A stretch of 53,450 nt of DNA from Porphyromonadaceae bacterium UBA7042 (lineage in GTDB: Bacteria; Bacteroidota; Bacteroidia; Bacteroidales; Muribaculaceae), in assembly GCA_002494015.1 (NCBI GenBank), contig DLAR01000023.1, forward strand, positions 1-53,450, written 5' to 3'. Of the stretch, positions 24,656-31,474 are shown one piece after another. The position numbers and the translations under genes are program-made. The notes under the pieces were generated by a model, which did no database searches, was not told the DNA's origin, and saw nothing but the letters and a program-made list of their open reading frames with translations. Position 1 is the first letter of the stretch; each line of letters begins with the position of its first letter.

Positions 24656-25588
24656 TTATTTTACGCTGACCTTTACAGTATGTGAGCCTGATTTTGCAAT
24701 GTAGAGGCCGGGGGTTACGGCAATGGTTCCGGGCGCGCCGGTATATATTATGGTACCGTTAAGGTTGTACACGGTTACAGTTTCGTCGGAAGCCGCATTG
24801 AATGAGATGAAACCTTCGCCGCCGGTTACAGAGACAGGTCCGGCATAAACTTCATCGATGGCTGAATTGTCAAGATGCAGCACGAGTTTGAAATCGCATG
24901 TCCCGACTGATGCGGGAAAATATCGCTCGGCCGTTCCATAGGAGACAGGGTCGGTCCACATGGCCACAGTGAACAGCGGCGTGGCTGTATTGGTCGGGTC
25001 GGTCGCGTCGAAGTCTTCGGCCGGGGTAGGTTTCACTGTAAATGTGTCACCGTCGTTGACGAGAAAATAGTCGGGGCTTATATCTTCTCCGTCAGAACTC
25101 TGCCACCAAGCTGCCGATGAAGGGTAGAGAGGCGTTTCATATTCATATATGCCGTCCATCGGGTAGATTCCCGAGTTTTCCATCAGGTAGGAGTCGACAT
25201 AGGCTTTTGAGCGGTCGATAGCATTGATGCGCATGTAGTCGCTTTCTTCCATGTAATAGAATGAGTAGGCCCATGTTTCGTTCTGCGGGATGATTTCTTC
25301 ACACAATTGCTTGTAGGGGTGTACGAGACGGTAATATCCCGAAATCTGTTCTGATTCTTCGATGACGACAGTCGTTGTGTAGGCATCCATGCCGAAAGTC
25401 TCGCTGAAAGAGGCCCCGTATTGTTGTTCAAAAAAGGTTTTGAAGAAACAATCGGTGTATTCGGCGGTTCCTGCCGGCTTGAATGTCATGTCTTCGATTG
25501 AGATATCACCGAAATCTACAGCGGCGGCAGTCGCGACCGATGAAAAAACTAAAAACAAAGATGCAAATCGGTTGGTAAAAATCTTCAT
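24656..25588 (-). CDS. Secreted protein with C-terminal sorting-domain-like tail, function unknown
   Basis: A 310-residue protein. The start at 25588 gives a signal peptide (MKIFTNRFASLFLVFSSVATAAA); the longer frame to 25693 crosses the promoter. The central region has no recognisable catalytic motif and is acidic and Tyr-rich. The last 60 residues (VTVYNLNGTIIYTG, then GLYIAKSGSHTVKVSVK) match the style of type IX secretion C-terminal sorting domains, as does the polysaccharide lyase of this window. It is probably exported and surface-attached or released. It has its own promoter and stands alone between tpiA and the hairpin at 24565. Confidence 0.7.
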   Translation of the reverse strand: MKIFTNRFASLFLVFSSVATAAAVDFGDISIEDMTFKPAGTAEYTDCFFKTFFEQQYGASFSETFGMDAYTTTVVIEESEQISGYYRLVHPYKQLCEEIIPQNETWAYSFYYMEESDYMRINAIDRSKAYVDSYLMENSGIYPMDGIYEYETPLYPSSAAWWQSSDGEDISPDYFLVNDGDTFTVKPTPAEDFDATDPTNTATPLFTVAMWTDPVSYGTAERYFPASVGTCDFKLVLHLDNSAIDEVYAGPVSVTGGEGFISFNAASDETVTVYNLNGTIIYTGAPGTIAVTPGLYIAKSGSHTVKVSVK

Positions 25589-25617
25589 AAGTATAATGGT
25601 TTTGGTTATTCTGCTGA

Positions 25618-25649
25618 CAAAAATATTTAAAAAATTGCAAAATGCCAAA
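25618..25649 (-). promoter_or_regulatory. Promoter of the secreted sorting-domain protein
   Basis: Minus-strand -33 TTTG (25649-25646), a 20-nt spacer and -7 TATTTTTG (25625-25618), a full match to the Bacteroidales consensus. Confidence 0.7.
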
Positions 25650-25668
25650 AAAAATATTCTGTGCGGAA

Positions 25669-25710
25669 AAATGAAAAACGCGCAGAACCGCATTTCAACA
25701 GGTTCTGCGC
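25669..25710 (-). terminator. Intrinsic terminator of tpiA
   Basis: 10-bp arms GCGCAGAACC (25680-25689) and complement (25701-25710), followed on the minus strand by GTTTTTCATTTTT. It lies 28 bp past the tpiA stop. Confidence 0.85.
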
Positions 25711-25737
25711 GTGAGGGGTTGGTAAGGACTCTGTTTC

Positions 25738-26493
25738 TTAGAAAGCGGTCACGATGCCCATGAACGACTCAGCGTCGAGAGCTGCGCCGCCGATGAGGCC
25801 GCCGTCAACGTCGGGTTTGGCAAAAAGAGCCTTGGCGTTGCCGGGTTTGCAGCTGCCGCCGTAGAGAATCGAAGTGTTCTCGGCAACTTCCTTGCCATAC
25901 TTGTCTTCGATAGTCTTGCGGATGAAGGCGTGGATTTCCTGAGCCTGATCGTCGGTAGCGGTCTTGCCTGTGCCGATGGCCCACACGGGCTCGTAGGCGA
26001 GGATGAGCTTGCTGAAGTCTTCAGCCGAAAGGTTAAAGAGGGCGTCTTCAATCTGAGCTTTTACCACGTCGAAGTAAGTGCCGTTTTCGCGCTGCTCCAG
26101 AACTTCGCCGATGCAGAAGATGGGAGTCAGGTTGTTGTCGAGGGCGAGACGCACTTTCTCCTTGAGGGTTTCGGCGGTTTCGCCGTAGTACTGACGGCGT
26201 TCCGAGTGACCGAGGATTACATATTGAGCGCCGGTCGATGCTACCATGGGAGCCGAAACTTCGCCGGTGTAGGCACCGCTGCGGTGGTCAGCGCAGTTTT
26301 CGGCACCGAGGCCGAGCTTCTTGGTGTCGATAACGTTGTTGACGGGGAAAAGGTGGGTGAAGGGAACGCAGATGATGACATCACACTTGGGTTCAACGGT
26401 TTTCAGCGCGTTGTTCACTTCTTCGGCGAGCTTTACGCCTTCGGGCAGCGTGGTGTTCATTTTCCAGTTGCCTGCAACAATATTTTTTCTCAT
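25738..26493 (-). CDS. tpiA: Triose-phosphate isomerase
   Basis: A 251-residue TIM barrel that interconverts dihydroxyacetone phosphate and glyceraldehyde 3-phosphate in glycolysis. Signatures are the catalytic Lys in AGNWKMN near residue 10, His in ILGHSERR near 98 and Glu in AYEPVWAIGTGK near 170. The start at 26493 (MRKNIVAGNW) is clear, and the frame upstream of it is non-coding. It has its own promoter and terminator and is divergent from ispD. Confidence 0.96.
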   Translation of the reverse strand: MRKNIVAGNWKMNTTLPEGVKLAEEVNNALKTVEPKCDVIICVPFTHLFPVNNVIDTKKLGLGAENCADHRSGAYTGEVSAPMVASTGAQYVILGHSERRQYYGETAETLKEKVRLALDNNLTPIFCIGEVLEQRENGTYFDVVKAQIEDALFNLSAEDFSKLILAYEPVWAIGTGKTATDDQAQEIHAFIRKTIEDKYGKEVAENTSILYGGSCKPGNAKALFAKPDVDGGLIGGAALDAESFMGIVTAF

Positions 26494-26528
26494 TGTTATA
26501 ATAATATATGGTTGTTGTTTTCTGCTGA

Positions 26529-26560
26529 CAAAATTACAAATTCTTTGTGACATAGCCAAG
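26529..26560 (-). promoter_or_regulatory. Promoter of tpiA
   Basis: Minus-strand -33 CTTG (26560-26557), a 20-nt spacer and -7 TAATTTTG (26536-26529), with about 30 nt of leader. Confidence 0.65.
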
Positions 26561-26602
26561 CCGAGTGTCGTGCCTTGGCAAGTTTTTTGTACCTTTGCGG
26601 TT

Positions 26603-27283
26603 ATGAAGCGCAATTATGAAATAATAGTGGCTGCGGGAAGCGGGTCGCGTTACGGCGGGACGTTGCCTAAGCAGTTCTGCGACCTTGCGGGAAGGCCGTT
26701 GCTGATGACCACGGTCGAGAGAATGCGCAAGAGCGATCCCGGGGCCGAGATTGTCCTCGTGCTTTCGGCCGGGATGATACCCGTGTGGCACGAGATGTGC
26801 GAGAGTCTCGGGTTTGAATCGCCGCGTCTCATAGCATGTGGCGGCGCCACCCGTGCCGAGAGTGTCAGAAACGCGATGGCTCTCGTCGATGTGTCTGTTG
26901 CAAGGCGCGTCGGGGTGCACGACGGTGCCCGCCCTGTCATTACACGCGACCTTGTCAAGCGGCTTGACGAGGCTATTGATAACGGTGCCGACGGTGCCAT
27001 ACCGGCTGTCGCTGTGACCGATTCGCTGCGACGGCTGAATGCCGACGGGTCGAGCGAGGCTGTTGACCGCTCGCGGTTCATGGCGGTGCAGACTCCGCAG
27101 TTTTTCCGTGCCGACCGTCTTGCCGCCGCCTATGCCGAATTTTTCTCTCCGTCGGCTACTGACGATGCCTCGCTCATGGAGGCCGCCGGTTTTACTGACT
27201 TGCGACTTGTCCGAGGCTCGCCACATAATATAAAGGTGACAAATCCCGGCGACATCGCTATTGCTGAAATATATCTCTATTAA
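26603..27283 (+). CDS. ispD: 2-C-methyl-D-erythritol 4-phosphate cytidylyltransferase
   Basis: A 226-residue nucleotidyltransferase of the MEP isoprenoid pathway (CTP + MEP to CDP-ME). The nucleotide loop is AAGSGSRYGGTLPKQF (near residue 9-24); VHDGARPVITRDL near 108 and the C-terminal GSPHNIKVTNPGDIAIAE are characteristic. Start 26603 (MKRNYEIIVAAG) is chosen; the upstream extension overlaps tpiA and is not coding. A -7 box TACCTTTG at 26590-26597 lies only 5 nt before the ATG, so the mRNA may be nearly leaderless. recG begins immediately after the stop. dxs, the first enzyme of the same pathway, lies elsewhere in the window. Confidence 0.92.
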   Translation: MKRNYEIIVAAGSGSRYGGTLPKQFCDLAGRPLLMTTVERMRKSDPGAEIVLVLSAGMIPVWHEMCESLGFESPRLIACGGATRAESVRNAMALVDVSVARRVGVHDGARPVITRDLVKRLDEAIDNGADGAIPAVAVTDSLRRLNADGSSEAVDRSRFMAVQTPQFFRADRLAAAYAEFFSPSATDDASLMEAAGFTDLRLVRGSPHNIKVTNPGDIAIAEIYLY

Positions 27284-29374
27284 ATGGACTCTCTGCGGAG
27301 AATGGACATAAAGTATCTAAAGGGAATAGGTCCCAAACGTGCCGAGCTGCTTGAAAAGAATCTCGGCATAAAGACCTATTATGACCTGTTGCACCATTTT
27401 CCGACAAGCTATGTTGACCGCACGTCGGTTTACCGCATCGCCGATTTTGTCGGCGAAATGCCGACAGTCCAGACGCGGGGACGATTTGTCTCTTTTTCAG
27501 AACACGGAGAGGGCGCCAAGCTGCGTCTCGTCGGGTTGTTTTCTGACGGCTCGGGAATGATGGAGGTGGTGTGGTTCAAGCGCATCAAGGCAATCAAGCA
27601 GGCTTATCACACCGGGCAGGAGTATATCGTGTTCGGGAAACCGACGCAGTTCAACGGGCGTTGGAGCGTCGTGCACCCCGAGGTCGACCTCCCCGGCAGT
27701 CAGGCTGTGACCGACGGTTTCCGCGGTGTCTATCCGCTCACCGAGCAGTTGCGCAACCGTGGTTTTTCGGCCCGTACAATCGCTCAGGCTGTCAGTCAGG
27801 TCATTTCTTCTATTACACGTTTCAACGAGACGCTGCCCGCTGACATCATAGCGCGGTACCGCCTCATGGGACTCCACGATGCCATCCGCGCAATCCATAA
27901 CCCGGCCAATAACGACGAGCTGCAGCGTGCGAGGCTGCGGCTGAAATTTGAGGAACTGTTCTACCTTCAGCTCAACATCCAGCGTTACGCCCGGCGGCGC
28001 AGCGAGGCTGTAGCCGGATTCCGTTTCCCCCGAATCGGGCATTTTTTCAACACATTCTATAAAGAATTTCTCCCCTTTGAGCTTACCGGGGCGCAGAAAA
28101 GGGTGATAAAGGAAATCCGCGCCGACATGGGGTCGGGCCGCCAGATGAACCGATTGCTGCAAGGCGATGTCGGGTCGGGAAAAACGCTTGTCGCCCTGCT
28201 CTGTATGCTCATCGCCCTCGACAACGACACGCAGGCTTGTCTCATGGCTCCTACCGAAATCCTTGCCACCCAGCATTTTGAAACACTCACGTCGCTTGTC
28301 GCTGCGATGGGGGTCAACGTCAGGCTGCTGACCGGCTCGACCGGGAAAAAGCAGCGGGACATCATCCACCGCGAGCTTGAAGACGGCTCGCTCCACATCC
28401 TTGTCGGTACTCATGCTGTCATTGAGGACAATGTCAGATTCCGAAATCTCGGACTGGTGATAATTGACGAGCAACACCGTTTCGGTGTGGCGCAGCGCGC
28501 CCGGTTGTGGAAAAAGAACATTATCGCGCCCCACGTCCTCGTCATGACTGCAACCCCGATTCCGCGCACACTCGCCATGACTGTCTACGGCGACCTGAGC
28601 GTCTCGGTTATCGACGAGCTCCCCCCGGGCCGCAAACCGGTTGTCACACTCTTGCGCTACGATGAAAACCGTTTTGCCACCTATCAGGGAATCGGCCGCC
28701 AGTTGCGTGCCGGTCGGCAGGTGTATATCGTGTACCCGCTTGTGCATGAAAACGAAAAACTCGAATTGCGGTCGCTTGAAGAAGGATATGAATCCATCTG
28801 TGAGACTTTCCGCGACTACACGGTGGCATTTGTCCACGGGCAGATGAAACCGGCTGAAAAAGATTATCAGATGAGTCTCTTTGCCTCGGGGAAAGCACAG
28901 ATTCTTGTGGCGACGACGGTTATCGAGGTGGGTGTGAATGTCCCCAATGCCACGACGATGCTTATTGAGAATGCCGAGCGGTTCGGCCTGTCTCAGCTCC
29001 ACCAGTTGCGCGGACGCGTAGGGCGCGGGGGAGGGCAGAGCTACTGTATCCTGATGACCAAGCGCAAGATTGCCGCTGACACCCGCAAGCGTCTTGAACT
29101 GATGACTTCCACCACCGACGGATTTGCCATAGCCGAGGCCGACCTTCAGATGCGCGGGCCCGGCGACATCGAGGGTACCATGCAGAGCGGCGTGGCCCTC
29201 GACCTCCACATCGCCAATCTTGCCACCGACGGCCAGATTATCCAGCTTGCCCGCGATTCAGCCGGGTATATTCTTGACACAGATCCGTCGTTCACCGCCC
29301 CCGGCCACGAAATGCTCGAAGTGCAGTTGCGCCTTCTTTCCTCCCGCCAGCAGGACTGGAGCCGCATATCTTGA
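27284..29374 (+). CDS. recG: ATP-dependent DNA helicase RecG
   Basis: A 696-residue superfamily 2 helicase that reverses stalled forks and branch-migrates junctions. The N-terminal wedge/OB region (IKYLKGIGPKRAELLEKNLG, VVWFKRIKAI) is followed by Walker A LLQGDVGSGKTLVALL near residue 288, DEQHRFGV near 394, ATPIPRTLAMTVYGDLS near 423 and the C-terminal VGRGGGQSYCIL near 576. The length is normal. It directly follows ispD (TAA then ATG). A 570-codon antisense frame inside it is a composition artefact. Confidence 0.96.
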   Translation: MDSLRRMDIKYLKGIGPKRAELLEKNLGIKTYYDLLHHFPTSYVDRTSVYRIADFVGEMPTVQTRGRFVSFSEHGEGAKLRLVGLFSDGSGMMEVVWFKRIKAIKQAYHTGQEYIVFGKPTQFNGRWSVVHPEVDLPGSQAVTDGFRGVYPLTEQLRNRGFSARTIAQAVSQVISSITRFNETLPADIIARYRLMGLHDAIRAIHNPANNDELQRARLRLKFEELFYLQLNIQRYARRRSEAVAGFRFPRIGHFFNTFYKEFLPFELTGAQKRVIKEIRADMGSGRQMNRLLQGDVGSGKTLVALLCMLIALDNDTQACLMAPTEILATQHFETLTSLVAAMGVNVRLLTGSTGKKQRDIIHRELEDGSLHILVGTHAVIEDNVRFRNLGLVIIDEQHRFGVAQRARLWKKNIIAPHVLVMTATPIPRTLAMTVYGDLSVSVIDELPPGRKPVVTLLRYDENRFATYQGIGRQLRAGRQVYIVYPLVHENEKLELRSLEEGYESICETFRDYTVAFVHGQMKPAEKDYQMSLFASGKAQILVATTVIEVGVNVPNATTMLIENAERFGLSQLHQLRGRVGRGGGQSYCILMTKRKIAADTRKRLELMTSTTDGFAIAEADLQMRGPGDIEGTMQSGVALDLHIANLATDGQIIQLARDSAGYILDTDPSFTAPGHEMLEVQLRLLSSRQQDWSRIS

Positions 29375-29592
29375 GTTGTGTCAAGATGTAAGTGGTTGTC
29401 AGTAAATGACTTGTCGGCAATTGTTAATAAGGGTAAATAGGGCGTGTGCGCGCGTAATGATAACCCGTTTTGTCAATATATCAAATTGCAAGTGTAATCC
29501 ATGAATTACTGCCCATATCGGCTGTAATTACCTTGTAAAATGCCAATATGGTAAAATAAATGTTAAAATGCGGAAGTTTTTTGTCGTTTTAT

Positions 29593-29623
29593 TTTGCTAC
29601 ATTGTAAAAAGGCCTTACCTTTG
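29593..29623 (+). promoter_or_regulatory. Consensus promoter of the candidate small RNA
   Basis: -33 TTTG (29593-29596), a 19-nt spacer and -7 TACCTTTG (29616-29623). It matches the Bacteroidales consensus at every defined position. Confidence 0.7.
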
Positions 29624-29629
29624 TAATGT

Positions 29630-29695
29630 GTTTTTCATGGTATTAGATTTAAGGTTAACTAAGATTGGTTGTCGGGACGACAATCAATTTTTTTT
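29630..29695 (+). ncRNA. Candidate small RNA of about 65 nt
   Basis: The unit begins about 7 nt after a full-consensus promoter and ends at a strong intrinsic terminator only about 65 nt later. The terminator stem is 11 bp (ATTGGTTGTCG at 29664-29674, loop GGA, complement at 29678-29688, one G-T pair) with a run of 7 T. An ATG at 29639 opens a frame, but it runs through the terminator and has no ribosome-binding site. The MlaE gene starts more than 200 nt downstream. I recognise no known RNA family. Confidence 0.55.
29664..29695 (+). terminator. Intrinsic terminator of the candidate small RNA
   Basis: 11-bp stem with a GGA triloop followed directly by seven T residues (29689-29695). Confidence 0.85.
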
Positions 29696-29904
29696 GTATC
29701 ATACCCCAAAGAATGTTTTTAAGAACGGGTTAAAGCGATATGAATTGCGGTTTTGAGCCTCGCTCATTTTTATCATAACCTGTCTTATCGTGGAGTTTTT
29801 GCGTTGATTTTGGTCGTTTGGGTGAATTATTGGGATTGAGAGTGGCCAGCTCGGGAAAAAATCTTACCTTTGCACGTTAGTGTAGAATTTTTGACACATT
29901 GATT

Positions 29905-30654
29905 ATGATAATTACAGAATCACTAAATACATTTGGCCGCTACTGCCTGTTTATGAAACGGGTGTTTACGGTGCCCGACAAGTGGCGTATATTTTTCTCG
30001 CGAACAGTGTTTGAGATTTCAAAACTTGGTGTCGATTCCATCCCCCTTGTCATTGTCATTTCAATTTTTATCGGTGCGGTAATCACTATTCAGATGCAGC
30101 TCAACATCACTTCGCCGCTCATTCCTGCCTATTCGGTGGGCCTCGCCACCCGAGACATCGTGCTGCTTGAGTTTTCCAACTCGATTCTGTGTCTTATACT
30201 GGCGGGAAAAGTAGGCTCTAACATCGCCTCTGAAATAGGCACGATGCGCGTTACCGAGCAGATTGACGCCCTTGACATCATGGGAGTCAATTCGGCCAAT
30301 TTTTTGGTTCTTCCCAAGGTGGTCGGATTTCTCTTTTATATGCCGATTCTTGTCGCTTTCTGTATCGCGACTTCGTTTATAGGCGGATTTTTTGTCGCTG
30401 CGTTTACCGATATAATACCGGTGTCACGTTTCATATACGGGATGCAGGCGTTTTTTCAGGAATGGTATGTCTGGTATGGTTTTATAAAGTCACTGTTTTT
30501 CTCGGTTGTCATCAGCTCCGTGGCAGCGTTCTATGGCTACTATGTCCGCGGCGGTGCGCTGGAAGTGGGAAAGGCGAGTACCAATGCCGTTGTCGCATCC
30601 TCAATTCTAATTCTTCTCCTTGATGTCGTACTTACCAAACTGTTGTTGCAATGA
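29905..30654 (+). CDS. MlaE-type ABC transporter permease
   Basis: A 249-residue inner-membrane permease of the MlaE/YrbE family, with about five hydrophobic segments and the family pattern VVIFI-like SIFIGAVITIQMQ near residue 54, GKVGSNIASEIGTMRVTEQIDAL near 98-120 (only part of which is the conserved loop) and NFLVLPKVVGF near 131. With the ATPase downstream it would move phospholipids between the inner membrane and a periplasmic MCE protein to maintain outer-membrane asymmetry. ATG 29905 is chosen over the TTG at 29899. Its TGA overlaps the next ATG by 4 bp (ATGA). No MCE-domain gene is in the window. Confidence 0.88.
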   Translation: MIITESLNTFGRYCLFMKRVFTVPDKWRIFFSRTVFEISKLGVDSIPLVIVISIFIGAVITIQMQLNITSPLIPAYSVGLATRDIVLLEFSNSILCLILAGKVGSNIASEIGTMRVTEQIDALDIMGVNSANFLVLPKVVGFLFYMPILVAFCIATSFIGGFFVAAFTDIIPVSRFIYGMQAFFQEWYVWYGFIKSLFFSVVISSVAAFYGYYVRGGALEVGKASTNAVVASSILILLLDVVLTKLLLQ

Positions 30655-31433
30655 TTGAAGTCAGGAATCTCACCAAGTCGTTTGACGGCAAAACGATTCT
30701 GCATGATGTAAGCGCCACCTTCGAGACCGGCAAGACCAACCTGATTATCGGCCAAAGCGGCTCGGGAAAGACTGTTCTGATAAAGTCGATAGTGGGACTT
30801 GTGCGTCCCGAGGTGGGCAGCATACTGTATGACGGTCGCGATTTCATGCAGATGGATGCCGTTCAGGTCAAGAACCTGCGCAAGGAAATAGGGATGTTGT
30901 TTCAAGGGTCGGCCCTGTTTGACTCGGAAACTGTTCTCGGCAATGTCATGTTCCCCCTCTCGATGTTTACTGAGATGTCTCCGGCCGAGATTAAAGACCG
31001 TGCACGGTTCTGCCTTGAGCGTGTCAACCTGAAAGGAGCCGATGACAAATATCCGTCAGAAATTTCGGGCGGTATGCAGAAACGCGTGGCGATTGCACGC
31101 GCAATAGCCCTTAACCCGAAATATCTTTTCTGTGACGAGCCTAACTCGGGTCTTGACCCACGCACATCGATTCTCATTGACGAATTGCTGCTTGATATCA
31201 CCCATGAGTACAATATGACAACCATTATCAATACCCACGATATGAACTCGGTGCTTGGCATAGGTGAGAATATCATCTTTATCAACAAGGGTTATCGCGA
31301 ATGGGTGGGTGACATGAACAAGATTTATACTTCGGCCAACAAGGCGCTTGAAGAATTCGTTTTTGCCAACGACCTTTTCCAAAAAGTGCGTCAATACGTT
31401 CTGCAGAACGAGCACCCCGGTGCCGGGAAGTAA
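30651..31433 (+). CDS. MlaF-type ABC transporter ATP-binding protein
   Basis: A 260-residue ABC ATPase. Walker A is IIGQSGSGKTVLIKS (near residue 36), the signature is EISGGMQKRVAIARA (near 138), Walker B is KYLFCDEPNSGLDP (near 157) and the switch His lies in INTHDMNSV (near 196). The DEPNSGLDP variant is typical of the Mla/Tgd lipid-import branch. It couples to the permease encoded by the overlapping upstream gene. Confidence 0.92.
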   Translation: MIEVRNLTKSFDGKTILHDVSATFETGKTNLIIGQSGSGKTVLIKSIVGLVRPEVGSILYDGRDFMQMDAVQVKNLRKEIGMLFQGSALFDSETVLGNVMFPLSMFTEMSPAEIKDRARFCLERVNLKGADDKYPSEISGGMQKRVAIARAIALNPKYLFCDEPNSGLDPRTSILIDELLLDITHEYNMTTIINTHDMNSVLGIGENIIFINKGYREWVGDMNKIYTSANKALEEFVFANDLFQKVRQYVLQNEHPGAGK

Positions 31434-31474
31434 GGGGAAACGACATTTGCCCGAGGAGGGGCCTCCGATGCCGG

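Larger units (their letters stand above)
29375..29904 (+). other. Intergenic stretch with a small RNA unit
   Basis: A 530-bp AT-rich gap between recG and the MlaE gene. It contains a perfect promoter and an intrinsic terminator (29593-29695), described separately, and a second -7-like TACCTTTG at 29865-29872 that may serve the mlaE gene although no -33 match is at the right distance. No protein-coding frame is convincing. Confidence 0.5.

Noticed and set aside
27497..29209. A 570-codon open frame antisense to recG
   Set aside because: RecG motifs on the plus strand are complete and ordered, while the antisense translation has no recognisable domain. Long antisense frames are common in GC-rich genes.
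29568..29756. A 62-codon plus-strand frame in the recG-mlaE gap
   Set aside because: It starts upstream of the predicted small RNA promoter, runs through the terminator stem and has no ribosome-binding site.
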